A DNA stretch of 64,000 nucleotides, taken from CAZDKK01 sp964603725 (lineage in GTDB: Bacteria; Eisenbacteria; RBG-16-71-46; CAIMUX01; WJJG01). Shown here piece by piece: positions 17,260 to 26,061 of the stretch. The notes below the pieces were generated by a model. The model did no database searches, had not been told where the DNA came from, and saw only the letters and a program-made list of their open reading frames with translations. The position numbers and the translations under genes were made by a program. Each line of letters starts with the position of its first letter. Position 1 is the stretch's first letter. The stretch spans positions 5,811 to 69,810 of the forward strand of contig CAZRWW010000021.1 in NCBI GenBank assembly GCA_964603725.1, in the 5' to 3' direction.

Positions 17260-18630
17260 TCAGCGTCCCACCAGGGCATGGAGCATGCCGCCCAGGCGCG
17301 CGGTCAGCGCGCGCCGCTCGAAGCGCGCGAGGTCACGGTCGGTCAGGCGGGTCGCCGCGGGCCCTCCGCGCTCGAACTCGCCGAGGAGTCGGCTCAGCAG
17401 GCGGGCGGCGCCCTCCGTGTCGCCGGTCCGGCAGCAGTGCCCGGCGCCGAGCTCGCTCACCAGGCGCCAGGCGGCGCCCGGCGGCACGAGCCCGAGGATC
17501 GGGCGCCGCGAGCGCAGGTACTCGAAGATCTTGCCCGGGAGAATCAGCCCGCCGCGCTCGTCGTCCTTCTCCATCAACAGCAGCGCGTGGCTGCGCAGCA
17601 TCTGCGTGATGACCTCGCGGTGCGGGCGACCCGGTTCGAAGGCGACCACATCCGCGAGCCCCAAGGCCTGCGCGTCCTCGACGTCGCTCCGGTAGCAGGC
17701 CCCGACGAAACGCACGCGCAGCCGTTCGCGCGCCCGCGGCGTCTGATCGATCACGCGTCGCAGGGCGAGCAAGAGCGGGCGCGCGGGCCGCTCGGGATTG
17801 AGCTGACCCGCGTGCAGAATCTGCATCCGGTCGCCCGCCGGCCGCTCGTGTTCCAGGCCCGTGAAATCGGCCTCGTCGAAGCCATTGGTGACGACCTGGA
17901 TCTTCTCCGGCGCCAGCTCGGGATAGCGGGCGAGATAATCGTCGCGGGTCTCCTCGGCCGTCACCGTGATGAGCGCGGCCTCGGCCAGCACGGCGCGCTC
18001 CAGACGGCGATGCCAGACGTCGTGCCACGCGGTGGGGGGGTGATAGGACAGCCTCCGCGTCCACGGGTCGCGGAAGTCGGCCACCCACGGCACGCCCAGG
18101 CGGCGCGCCAGGCGCCGGCCGATCAGGTGGGCGCTGTCGGGCGAAGAGGTCGTGTAGATCGCGTCGAGAGGTTGCCGGCGGTGCGCGGCCAGCGCCGCGC
18201 GCCGCGCGGAGGGCATCCCGCCGTCCTTGGCGTCGGGCCCGCGCGCCCAGCCCGGCCGCGCGCGCCGGNNNNNNNNNNCCACCCTTAATCGCCGCCGGCC
18301 CCCGCCCCCCCCCCCCCCCGGCCCGCCATGGCCCCGGGGCCCGGGGGGGCCCGGGGGGTGCGCCGGGGGGGCGCCCAGCCGCGGGGCCAGGGGCCGCAGC
18401 AGGGTCAGTCCGGTCAGCGAGCCGGTGCGGGTGACCTCGACCGCCGAGCCGATCTCGCGGGCCAGCGTCGCGTCCGTCATCCAGTAGTCGCGCGACCGGA
18501 CGGTGATGACCGTGGGCTCCCAGCCCTCGAGCGGCAGATAGCGCGCGAACTTCAGGCTGCGCTGGACGCCCGCCCCCCCCAGCGGCGGGAAGAAGTAGGC
18601 CAGCATCAGGATCCGTCGGCGTCGTTCCAC
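17260..18630 (-). CDS. GT4-type glycosyltransferase, interrupted by an assembly gap
   Basis: A cytoplasmic GT-B glycosyltransferase of the group 1 type. The GTG at 18630 (MERRRRILMLAYFFPPLGGAGV) gives the usual N-terminal acceptor domain start; DAIYTTSSPDSAHLIG, WVADFRDPW and VVTNGFDEADF lead to the nucleotide-sugar domain with ILHAGQL and LPGKIFEYLRSRRPILGL. About residues 95-140 are unreliable: a 10-N gap at 18269-18278 and a run of 15 C at 18305-18319 give a poly-Gly/Pro stretch, and the flank DAKDGGMPS looks like a damaged form of the usual DAKxGWxPS. The gene is probably intact in the organism. It is the last gene of the glycan operon, 36 bases after the propeller gene. Confidence 0.8.
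   Translation of the reverse strand: MERRRRILMLAYFFPPLGGAGVQRSLKFARYLPLEGWEPTVITVRSRDYWMTDATLAREIGSAVEVTRTGSLTGLTLLRPLAPRLGAPPAHPPGPPGPRGHGGPGGGGGGGRRRLRVXXXXRRARPGWARGPDAKDGGMPSARRAALAAHRRQPLDAIYTTSSPDSAHLIGRRLARRLGVPWVADFRDPWTRRLSYHPPTAWHDVWHRRLERAVLAEAALITVTAEETRDDYLARYPELAPEKIQVVTNGFDEADFTGLEHERPAGDRMQILHAGQLNPERPARPLLLALRRVIDQTPRARERLRVRFVGACYRSDVEDAQALGLADVVAFEPGRPHREVITQMLRSHALLLMEKDDERGGLILPGKIFEYLRSRRPILGLVPPGAAWRLVSELGAGHCCRTGDTEGAARLLSRLLGEFERGGPAATRLTDRDLARFERRALTARLGGMLHALVGR
18269..18278. other. assembly gap (10 N) next to a C15 homopolymer
   Basis: Ten Ns lie inside the GT4 gene. The 100 bases to the right are nearly pure G/C with a run of 15 C at 18305-18319 and long G runs, which looks like a poor contig end joined in scaffolding. 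The true gap length is unknown, so the reading frame across it is not established. Confidence 0.95.
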
Positions 18631-18666
18631 GCGTGCACCCTCGCTCCGCGGCGGGGCCGATCCCCG

Positions 18667-20964
18667 CTACTCGCAGGGCAGATCCAGCACGGCGATGCGT
18701 CCGGTCAGCCAGCCCCGCGGCGTCGAGGCCCGCACGACGTACATGCCGGGAGCGACGCGCCGTCCGGCCCGATCGCGCCCGTCCCAGAAGGGCTCGCCCT
18801 GCCACACCTGGGCGAAGCGCGCCACGACGCTGCCCGAGACGTCGACGATCACACCCTCGCGCGCGCGCCCCGGCAGCTCGACGAACGTGACCGCGCTCTC
18901 GCAGCCGGGGTTGAACGGATTCGGGTAGACGTCGAGCTGGCCGGCCCGATCGGCGCCGGCGGCCGGGGTGGGAACGAAGTGCGAGAGGCCCTGCGCCGTG
19001 CTGATCCAGACATCGCGTCCACTCGGGCCGCGGATCACGTTGCGCGTGAAGGGGCTGACGAGATCCGGTGGGGTGAAGGTCTCGAAGACCGACCAGGCGC
19101 CGGTCGCGGACCGCGAGATGCGGGTGACGCCCACGCCGTAGACCGCGGCCCAGGCGGCCCCGTCGTCGGTCAGCGCCAGGTCGTTGATCACGCCGGCGGG
19201 CAGCGGGCTCGACGAGCTCTGGAACGTCCGCCACACCAGGCCCTCGCGCAGGGAGATCCCGTTGTCGGTCGCGATCCACACCTCGCCGGGGCGCGTCTCG
19301 ATGTCGGCGATGCGGTTGCCCGCCAACCCTTCGCCCGCGGCGAAGGACCTCCAGGCGCCGGCGTCGGCCACCGGCGGCAGGCCTTGCGCGTCGAGCAGGA
19401 CGCGGTGAACCCCCTGGCTGGCGTAGCCGATCCAGAGCGTGTCGCCCTGCACCGCCACCGCGGCCACGGCGTTCGAGAGCAGGCGGCCGCCCGTGCGCGC
19501 CATGTCGTAGTGGCGCCACTCGTCGGTGGCGACGGTGTAGTGAAAGAGCCCCTTCACCACCTCCGAGTACTCCTCGGGGTTCTCGCGGTTGGAGGCGAAC
19601 CACAGGTTGCCGCGCGCGTCGAGAGCCGAGGCAACGATGTTGATGAGCGAGTCGTGCACCGCGGCCGCGTTGCTGCCGATCGACCAGTCGTCGAGGAAGC
19701 AGCCGCCCTCCGGCACGGTGCAGCAGCAGTGGCCCAGCCACATGCGCTGCCCGAGAACGCGGATGTGCCAGCCCCACCCGATGCTGAGGGGGGCGTTCTG
19801 GTTGCTGTAGAAGGCCCAGTCCCCGCCGGCAAAGGACATGATCCGCCAGCCGCGCGGGAAGCTCCCCGCCGACGCGGCCCAGATGCGCCCGCTGTCATCC
19901 AGCGAGAGCCCGCGGTAGTCGGCCACGGGATGCGGCCCGTTGTGCCGGTGCTGCACCCAGGTCTCCCCCACCAGCTCCCACAGCCCATCCTCGTCCTCGT
20001 TCAGGTAGGGCACGCTCGTGCTCCAGCCGGCGCTGGCGCCCGCCCAGATGATGCCGTCCGCCCCTTCGGCCACCGTGCAGCAGCCACGCAGCCGCTTGCC
20101 CGCCAGCCGCTCCCAGCGCTCCGCGGGCGCGTCCCAGTAGAACGGACCGCCGTCAGCGCCCCAGGCCGCGGCCAGCAACCGCGTGGAACCCGCGTGGAGC
20201 TGCCGCACCTGGGCCGACAGCCCGGTCAGCCCGGCGTTGCGATCGACCCAGCTCGTGCCGTTCCAGGCATACACGCCCGCCGTCGTGACGCAGTGCACCA
20301 TGCCATCCCAGACGACCAGATCGACCACGTCGCCCGGGGTCGCGATCCGGCCCCACGAGCCGAGGTTGTAGTTGAGCCGGGCGATCCCGGCGCCGCCGGT
20401 CCCGTCGGTCGCCGTGCCGAACCAGAAGTGGCCCTGGAACCACAGGCCGGCCGTGACGTCCCAGGAGGGCAGAGCGCAGGGATCGACCTGATACTGGCAG
20501 GTGATGCGCGTCTGGCCGTTCTCCTGCACCAGCACGCCGCCCCGCGACCCGATGATGCGCCAGGGCCCGTCCTCGCGCACGAAGCGCACCTCGTCTCCGG
20601 CCAGCGGCCACGTCAATGCGGTGTAGGCGAACCAGATGCCGGTTGCGGGCTGGTAGACCGAGACCCCCGCGCTCGCGGTGGCGAAGGCGATCTGGCCGTT
20701 GGCCAGGACATCCGCATCGACGAGCGAGTCGCTGGCCGGTCCATCCTGACCGCGATTCCAGGAGGAGAACCGCGAGGAGCTGAAATCGAAGAAGAGCGCG
20801 CCGCCGTTCGTGGCGCACCAGACGCCCTCGGGCGCGACCGCGATGCGGCGCACGTTGTTCATGTAGAGGTGCGTGGTCCAGGTGCCGCTCGTCGTGGCCA
20901 GGGCGCCGGTCGCGGCCAGGTGTGCCAGCAGCCCGAGGGCTGCCGCGAGCCTCCAGCCTTTCAC
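18667..20964 (-). CDS. secreted beta-propeller protein with FlgD-Ig/sorting-like C-terminal domain
   Basis: A predicted exported protein of 765 residues. The GTG at 20964 has a strong GGAGG six bases upstream and overlaps the preceding stop as GTGA. A signal peptide (residues 1-23, ending GALA) precedes repeated blades with the pattern of two-component-regulator propellers: GVWCATNGGALFFD, VWIATDNGISLREG, LWIGYASQGVHRV, IWAASAGSF. Unusual Cys clusters (LRGCCTVAE, GHCCCTVPEGGC) may form disulfides. The last 90 residues (LDVYPNPFNPG to RIAVLDLPCE) match the FlgD-Ig or type A sorting-like domain, ending in the WDGRDRAGRRVAPGMYVVR pattern. Likely a surface or released protein; the ligand is unknown. 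Confidence 0.82.
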   Translation of the reverse strand: MKGWRLAAALGLLAHLAATGALATTSGTWTTHLYMNNVRRIAVAPEGVWCATNGGALFFDFSSSRFSSWNRGQDGPASDSLVDADVLANGQIAFATASAGVSVYQPATGIWFAYTALTWPLAGDEVRFVREDGPWRIIGSRGGVLVQENGQTRITCQYQVDPCALPSWDVTAGLWFQGHFWFGTATDGTGGAGIARLNYNLGSWGRIATPGDVVDLVVWDGMVHCVTTAGVYAWNGTSWVDRNAGLTGLSAQVRQLHAGSTRLLAAAWGADGGPFYWDAPAERWERLAGKRLRGCCTVAEGADGIIWAGASAGWSTSVPYLNEDEDGLWELVGETWVQHRHNGPHPVADYRGLSLDDSGRIWAASAGSFPRGWRIMSFAGGDWAFYSNQNAPLSIGWGWHIRVLGQRMWLGHCCCTVPEGGCFLDDWSIGSNAAAVHDSLINIVASALDARGNLWFASNRENPEEYSEVVKGLFHYTVATDEWRHYDMARTGGRLLSNAVAAVAVQGDTLWIGYASQGVHRVLLDAQGLPPVADAGAWRSFAAGEGLAGNRIADIETRPGEVWIATDNGISLREGLVWRTFQSSSSPLPAGVINDLALTDDGAAWAAVYGVGVTRISRSATGAWSVFETFTPPDLVSPFTRNVIRGPSGRDVWISTAQGLSHFVPTPAAGADRAGQLDVYPNPFNPGCESAVTFVELPGRAREGVIVDVSGSVVARFAQVWQGEPFWDGRDRAGRRVAPGMYVVRASTPRGWLTGRIAVLDLPCE

Positions 20965-23159
20965 GTCGTTCCTCCTTCGGTCTTCTTGCGGTCCGCCGCG
21001 GCGGACAGCAAGATGCGCAGGTCGCCACCCAGACTCCACGAGAGCAGATAGCGGCGATTGCGGGCCACGCGCTCCTCCAGGTCGCCGGTCGCGCGCGCCG
21101 GGCCGGCGTCGTCCTGCCCTCCCTCGGCACACACCCCTCCCGCGCGAATCGGGTCCAGGCAGCGGGCGGCGCCGGCGGGTTCGGCGGCCAGCCCCACGGG
21201 CGCGTCCGGCGGATTCAGGCGGTAGGCCGCCTCCGCCCGGTCCCACTCCTCGGCGCGCAGCGGCGCGATGCCGATGAAGCTCAGGTCGCCCGCCACGATG
21301 TTGAGCAGCGCCGGATAGAAGCGCAAGAGCGGCAGTCCGCGGACCAGCCCGCGGGTCTCGCGATAGGCGCGCAGCGCGAAGACGCGGCCGCGCCGGCCCA
21401 CCAGCGCAATGCGCCGCAACGGGCGCGGCCCCAGGATGAGGATCTGGCCCAGGTGCAGCGGCAAGCCCAGCAGCAGCAGCAGGCTGGCGAACAAGAGGTC
21501 GAGCCCGCGCTTCAGCCAGCTGCGCACCGGCGCCGGCGCACCGCCCAGCGTGACCGCGCCGAAGCCCATGAAATCGCCCAGGCGGTGGGCCTCGAGCAGG
21601 AGCGCCTCCGCCCGCGGCACGTAGCTCACCGGCACGCCCGCCGCCAGCAGGCGCGGCACGAGGCGGTCGACCAGCTCGCGGTCGGCGATGGTCTCGAAGA
21701 CCACCGCCTGCGCGATGCGCTCGTTCTCGATCAGCGCGATGCGCCGTTCGACCGGGTCGCCGGCGCCCGCCCGCGGATGGAGGCGCTCGTCGTCGTGGGC
21801 GACGTAGATCGGCTCGAAGCCGAAGGTCCCGTACGCGGCGAAGCGGCGCGCCAGCGCCGCGATCTGCGGGCTGGCGGCAAAGACCGCCAGGCGCCGCAGG
21901 TGGATGCGCCGTTCGCGCGCCCCGGCCACGACCCGCCGCAGCAGCTCGCGCGCCAGTCCCACCAGCACGAGACCGAAGGGGAAGAAGAGCAGCACCGTGA
22001 AGCGCGACATCGGCCGCGTCGTGAACAGGAACGTCGAGGCCATCACGACCAGAGAGGTGATCATGATCCCTTTGGCGAGCTGGACGAACTCCCGCCACCG
22101 GTTGCGCCACACGTCGCCCCGATAGAGGCCCAGGAAGTAGAAGGTGCCCACCGCCACCAGGTCGGCGAAGACGACGAAGCGCCCGTAGACCCCCAGGGCC
22201 AACACCGGCTTCTGGTCCGCCCAGGCGGGGATCACGAAGCCCAGCGCGTAGCGGGTGAGGTAGGCGGCCAGGAAGGCGGCCGAGAGCCAGATGAGATCGG
22301 AGACGAGCGTCCCCAGGGCGCGCAGCTCGGTGGACTTGCGCTTCCAGAGATAGAGCACCGCGCTCCATTTCTCGTAGAAGCGCAGGGCGGACTCGATGTG
22401 GACGCGCTGGCCGCGACTGAGGAAGCCCCGCGCGCTGGCCCGCTGGTGGGCGTGGATCATCTCGGCCTGCGGGACATAGACGACGCGCCAGCCCCGCCGG
22501 TGCATGCGGCTGCACCAGTCGACGTCCTCGAAGTAGAGGAAGAAGCGCTCGTCCATGCCGCCGACGTCGTCCACCGCCGCGCGGCGCACGAGGATGGCCC
22601 CCCCGATCACCCAGTCGACGTCGCGCTCGTCGTTGTGGTCCCAGTCCGCCAGCAGGTGCTCGCGCAGCGCGCGCGCGCGCGGGAAGAGCCTCCCGAGGAG
22701 GGTGCGTCTGAGCAGGATGGTCCACAGCGTGTAGAACGTCCGCGCCGAGTACTGGAGCGTCCCGTCCGGATTGAGGAGCTTCGGCCCGCAGATCCCGACC
22801 GCGGGGCGAGCCTCCTGGTAGGCCACCAGCGTCTCGACGCTGCCCGCCCGGACTTCCACGTCGGGATTGAGAATCAGGAAGTAGCGCCCGCGGGCGGCGG
22901 CCATGCCCTGATTGACGGCCGGCCCGTAGCCCACGTTGCGTTCATTGACCAGCGCGCGGGCGCCGTGCTGCGCGGCGATCCGCGTCGCGGCGTCGTCCAG
23001 GGGCGCATTGTCGACGACGATCGTCTCGTGGGCCAGCGCGATGCGGGCCGCCGCGATCCGACCGAGACAGTGCGCGAGGAGATCCGGCGAGCGGAAGTGG
23101 ACGATGATGATCGAGAGCACCGGCGGCGAACCGGTGTCCGCGGGCGCGCGCTCGTTCAC
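20961..23159 (-). CDS. GT2 glycosyltransferase fused to a degenerate polyprenyl phosphoglycosyltransferase
   Basis: A 732-residue two-part protein. Residues 10-280 are a GT2 of the rhamnosyltransferase type (LSIIIVHFRSPDLLAHC, FLILNPDVEV, the FLYFEDVDWC acidic motif). From about 285 it has four hydrophobic helices, a CoA-binding-like domain (about 430-530) and a sugar-transferase domain beginning WLKRGLDLLFAS. That domain keeps the overall order (VGRRGRVF, GDLSFIG, LSWSLGGDLRILL), but where the family has the catalytic Asp-Glu in LDELPQLWNV this reads LLRFYPALLNI, so the nucleophile is missing. PGITG is also lost. The GT2 half is probably active and the C-terminal half a membrane scaffold. 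GTG 23159 overlaps the upstream stop as GTGA. Confidence 0.82.
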   Translation of the reverse strand: MNERAPADTGSPPVLSIIIVHFRSPDLLAHCLGRIAAARIALAHETIVVDNAPLDDAATRIAAQHGARALVNERNVGYGPAVNQGMAAARGRYFLILNPDVEVRAGSVETLVAYQEARPAVGICGPKLLNPDGTLQYSARTFYTLWTILLRRTLLGRLFPRARALREHLLADWDHNDERDVDWVIGGAILVRRAAVDDVGGMDERFFLYFEDVDWCSRMHRRGWRVVYVPQAEMIHAHQRASARGFLSRGQRVHIESALRFYEKWSAVLYLWKRKSTELRALGTLVSDLIWLSAAFLAAYLTRYALGFVIPAWADQKPVLALGVYGRFVVFADLVAVGTFYFLGLYRGDVWRNRWREFVQLAKGIMITSLVVMASTFLFTTRPMSRFTVLLFFPFGLVLVGLARELLRRVVAGARERRIHLRRLAVFAASPQIAALARRFAAYGTFGFEPIYVAHDDERLHPRAGAGDPVERRIALIENERIAQAVVFETIADRELVDRLVPRLLAAGVPVSYVPRAEALLLEAHRLGDFMGFGAVTLGGAPAPVRSWLKRGLDLLFASLLLLLGLPLHLGQILILGPRPLRRIALVGRRGRVFALRAYRETRGLVRGLPLLRFYPALLNIVAGDLSFIGIAPLRAEEWDRAEAAYRLNPPDAPVGLAAEPAGAARCLDPIRAGGVCAEGGQDDAGPARATGDLEERVARNRRYLLSWSLGGDLRILLSAAADRKKTEGGTT

Positions 23160-24091
23160 GCTGGCTCCCCGCCGCGGGCCCGGAGCGGACGCGCCTGGCG
23201 CTGCACCGGCCCGCGCAGGAACAGATGGGCGAGCGCCAGCCGCCAGACCATGAAGACCGCCTCGGCGATGATGCGCCGGTTCATCTTCGAGATGCCCACG
23301 CGGCGATCGACGAAGATGATCGGAATCTCGCGGATGCGGAAGCCCCGGCGCCAGGCCAGGTAGGTGGTCTCGATCTGGAACGAGTACCCGTCAGCCCGGA
23401 TGCGATCCAGGTCCAGCGTCTCGAGGACCTCGCGGCGGAAGCACTTGTAGCCGCCGGTGGCGTCCTTCAGACGCATGCCCGTGATGATCCGGGTGTAGAG
23501 GTTGGCCCCGTAGCTCAGGAACAGCCGGCTCAGGGGCCAGTTGACCACGGTCACGCCGCGCAGATAGCGCGAGCCCAGGATGAGGTCGTCCTCTTGCGCG
23601 GCGGCGACGAACTCGGGGATGGCCTGCGGATCGTGCGAGAAATCGGCGTCCATCTGGAAGATCAGGTCCGCCCGCGTGTTGGCCAGCACCCAGCGGAAGC
23701 CCGCGACGTAGGCCGAGCCGAGCCCCAGCTTGCCCGCCCGGCGCATCAAGTGCAGGCGCGGCTCGCGTCGAGCCACCTCGGCCACCGCCTCGGCGGTGCC
23801 GTCGGGGGAGGCGTCGTCGACGACCAGAACTTCCACATCGAGCGGGAGGGCCAGGATCTGGGTCACCAGCGCGGCGATGTTCTCGGCCTCATTGTAGGTC
23901 GGCACGACCACGCAGCACTTCACCGCCACGGTGGCCACGGCGGCCGCGGGCTGTGCGCCCGCGGCCGTCGCCGGCGCTCCGCCGGTGGCCGGGTGCGGTG
24001 ACGCTCCCCCGCGGCGCTCTCCGGCAGCGGCCGCATCCTCGGGTCGAGCAGGCGGTTCGCAGGTCATCGTCGTGCTCTTCGTCGGCTCCAT
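23156..24091 (-). CDS. polyprenyl-phosphate mannosyltransferase-like GT2 (DPM1/Ppm1 type)
   Basis: A soluble or peripheral GT2 of 311 residues that in the family makes a polyprenyl-monophosphate sugar from a nucleotide sugar. Characteristic parts: VVVPTYNEAENI, VLVVDDASPDGTA, IFQMDADFSHDP with the DxD-type metal site, LILGSRYLRG, FLSYGANLYTRIITGMRLKDATGGYKCFRR (only parts quoted as GMRLKDATGGY) and GYSFQIETTY. No C-terminal membrane helices, like yeast and mycobacterial DPM1/Ppm1 catalytic domains. The first 55 residues from ATG 24091 are Ala/Pro-rich; a GTG near residue 57 could be the true start. The sugar (mannose) is assumed from family resemblance. Confidence 0.85.
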   Translation of the reverse strand: MEPTKSTTMTCEPPARPEDAAAAGERRGGASPHPATGGAPATAAGAQPAAAVATVAVKCCVVVPTYNEAENIAALVTQILALPLDVEVLVVDDASPDGTAEAVAEVARREPRLHLMRRAGKLGLGSAYVAGFRWVLANTRADLIFQMDADFSHDPQAIPEFVAAAQEDDLILGSRYLRGVTVVNWPLSRLFLSYGANLYTRIITGMRLKDATGGYKCFRREVLETLDLDRIRADGYSFQIETTYLAWRRGFRIREIPIIFVDRRVGISKMNRRIIAEAVFMVWRLALAHLFLRGPVQRQARPLRARGGEPA

Positions 24092-24110
24092 GCTGACTCA
24101 AGCTCCCACG

Positions 24111-25037
24111 CTACATCGTCTGGCGAAACCAGTCGATGGTCATTCGCAGGGCGTCGGCCACGTCCACCTCCGGCCTCCAGCCGAGCAACTCGCGCGCCAG
24201 GCGGATGTCGGGCTGGCGCACCTTGGGATCGTCCTCGGGCAGCGGCCGGAAGACGATCCGGCTCCGGCTCCCGGTCAGCCGGATGATCGCCTCGGCCATC
24301 TCGAGCAGCGTCATCTCCTGCGGATTGCCGAGATTGACCGGCTCCACCCGCCGCGCCTTGAGCAGCAGGTCGATGCCCCGCACGAGATCGGTGATGTAGC
24401 CGAAGGAGCGTGTCTGGCGCCCATCACCAAAAACAGTCAGATCCTCGCCCCGCAGTGCCTGGTTGATGAAGACCGGCACGGCGCGCCCGTCGTCGCGCCG
24501 CATACGCGGGCCGAAGGTGTTAAAGATGCGCACGATGCGCGTGTTGACCCCATGGTAGCGATGATAGGCCATCGCCAGCGCCTCGCCGAAGCGCTTGGCC
24601 TCGTCATAGACGCCGCGCACGCCGGTCGGGTTCACGTTGCCCCAGTACTCCTCGGGCTGGGGATGGACCAGGGGATCGCCGTAGACCTCCGAGGTCGAGG
24701 CCAGCAGGAAGGTCGCCCCCTTGGCCTTGGTCAGGCCCAGCGCCCTGTGCGTGCCGATGGCGCCCACCTTCAGCGTGTGGATCGGCAGGCGCAGGTAGTC
24801 GATCGGGCTGGCCGGTGAAGCGAAGTGCAGCACGTAGTCGACCGGCCCATCGACGTAGATGTAGTTCGTGACGTCGTACTCGATGAAGGTGAAGCGCGGA
24901 TCGCGAATGTGACTGATGTTGCTGATCGATCCGGTCAGCAGGTTGTCCATGCAGATGACCTCGTGCCCCTGCGCCAGGAAGTGATCGCACAGATGCGACC
25001 CGATGAAGCCCGCCCCGCCCGTGATCAAGATGCGCAC
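24111..25037 (-). CDS. UDP-glucuronate decarboxylase (UDP-xylose synthase)
   Basis: A cytoplasmic NAD-dependent short-chain dehydrogenase/reductase of 308 residues that converts UDP-glucuronate to UDP-xylose. The GTG at 25037 has GGAGAG about 5 bases upstream. GGAGFIGSHLCD is the NAD site, and the family markers are LHFASPASPIDY, STSEVYGDP, the catalytic YDEAKR and FNTFGPRMR followed by DDGRAVP. These distinguish UXS from general epimerases. It lies 79 bases after a GT2 gene and 19 bases before the DPM1-like gene, and would feed pentose or xylose into the glycan. Confidence 0.92.
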   Translation of the reverse strand: MRILITGGAGFIGSHLCDHFLAQGHEVICMDNLLTGSISNISHIRDPRFTFIEYDVTNYIYVDGPVDYVLHFASPASPIDYLRLPIHTLKVGAIGTHRALGLTKAKGATFLLASTSEVYGDPLVHPQPEEYWGNVNPTGVRGVYDEAKRFGEALAMAYHRYHGVNTRIVRIFNTFGPRMRRDDGRAVPVFINQALRGEDLTVFGDGRQTRSFGYITDLVRGIDLLLKARRVEPVNLGNPQEMTLLEMAEAIIRLTGSRSRIVFRPLPEDDPKVRQPDIRLARELLGWRPEVDVADALRMTIDWFRQTM

Positions 25038-25116
25038 GCGTTCTCTCCTTGGTGACGCCGCCCTCCGCCCGGCTGACCGCTCGACCCGCCTGACGGCCGC
25101 GCGCCGGTCGCGGCGG

Positions 25117-26061
25117 CTAATGCTCCTCCGGCACTCTGCGCCCGACGAGGTTCTCTTCCTCCTCCCGGTGCGTGCTGACGACGATCTCCGCCAGCAGGCC
25201 CATGGAGATGAACTGGATGCCGAGAATGACCAGGATCACCCCGCCGATCAGCAGCGGCCGCACGCGCAGGGCCGATTCGTGGATCCAGATGCCGAACATG
25301 TAGAGACACAGGCCCAACCCCGCCGCCAGCAGCAGGCCGCCGATGCGTCCGAAGACGTGCAAGGGGTTCCGGCGCGACGTGCCGAGGAACATGACGGTGG
25401 TCAGGTCCAGCAGTCCGTTGACGAATCGCGCCGCGCCGAACTTGCTGCGACCGAACCGCCGCGGCCGATGGCGCACCTCGCGCTCCGCCACCCGAAAGCC
25501 GAGCCGGTCGGCCAGGACGGGCATGAACCGGTGCAGCTCGCCGTAGACCCGCACCGTCTTGACGACCTCGCTGCGGTAGAGCTTGAACCCGCAGTTGAAG
25601 TCGTGCAGCGCGAGCCCGGAGACGCAGGCGGTCAGCCGGTTCCAGACCCACGACGGAAGCGTCTTGGTGAACGGGTCGTGCCGCCGGCGTTTCCAGCCGG
25701 AGATCAGGTCGACCTCGTCCCGCTCCATCTGCTCGAGGAATCCGGGGATCTCCTCGGGGTCATCTTGCAGGTCGCCGTCCATGGTGAAGACGAAGCGCCC
25801 CCGCACGGCCCGGAAGCCGGTCGCCAGGGCGGCCGACTTGCCGAAATTGCGACGCAGGATGATCGCGCGCACGTGGGGGTCGCCACCCGCCAGGCGGTCG
25901 AGCAACGGCGCCGTGCCGTCGGTCGAGCCGTCGTCGACGAAGAGGATCTCATAGGGCCGCCCGAGGCGGCTGAGCACGCCGGTGAGCTGCTCGTGCAGCA
26001 GGCTCAGGCTGCCCGCCTCGTTGAAGGCCGGCACCAGCACCGAGATCTCCACGTCGCTCAT
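25117..26061 (-). CDS. membrane GT2 of the GtrB/ArnC type (undecaprenyl-phosphate sugar synthase)
   Basis: A 314-residue GT2 with two C-terminal membrane helices (about 235-260 and 270-295). Motifs: VLVPAFNEAGSLSLL, ILFVDDGSTDGT, FTMDGDLQDDPEEI (metal-binding acidic motif), HDFNCGFKLYR and the basic HRPRRFGRSKFG, all typical of GtrB/ArnC-like enzymes that put a sugar on undecaprenyl phosphate for use on the outer face of the membrane. ATG 26061 overlaps the stop of the epimerase gene as ATGA; the longer open frame is a shadow of that gene. It probably supplies a lipid-linked donor for the GT-C enzyme encoded upstream. Confidence 0.88.
   Translation of the reverse strand: MSDVEISVLVPAFNEAGSLSLLHEQLTGVLSRLGRPYEILFVDDGSTDGTAPLLDRLAGGDPHVRAIILRRNFGKSAALATGFRAVRGRFVFTMDGDLQDDPEEIPGFLEQMERDEVDLISGWKRRRHDPFTKTLPSWVWNRLTACVSGLALHDFNCGFKLYRSEVVKTVRVYGELHRFMPVLADRLGFRVAEREVRHRPRRFGRSKFGAARFVNGLLDLTTVMFLGTSRRNPLHVFGRIGGLLLAAGLGLCLYMFGIWIHESALRVRPLLIGGVILVILGIQFISMGLLAEIVVSTHREEEENLVGRRVPEEH

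Noticed and set aside
17260..18630. GT4 gene as a pseudogene
   Set aside because: The break coincides with an N gap and homopolymers of low quality; both flanks remain in the same frame and conserved, so an assembly fault is more likely.
20965..22725. A long upstream continuation of the propeller gene frame
   Set aside because: It overlaps the GT2 fusion gene in another frame and lacks conserved sequence; the signal peptide at the GTG of 20964 fixes the real start.
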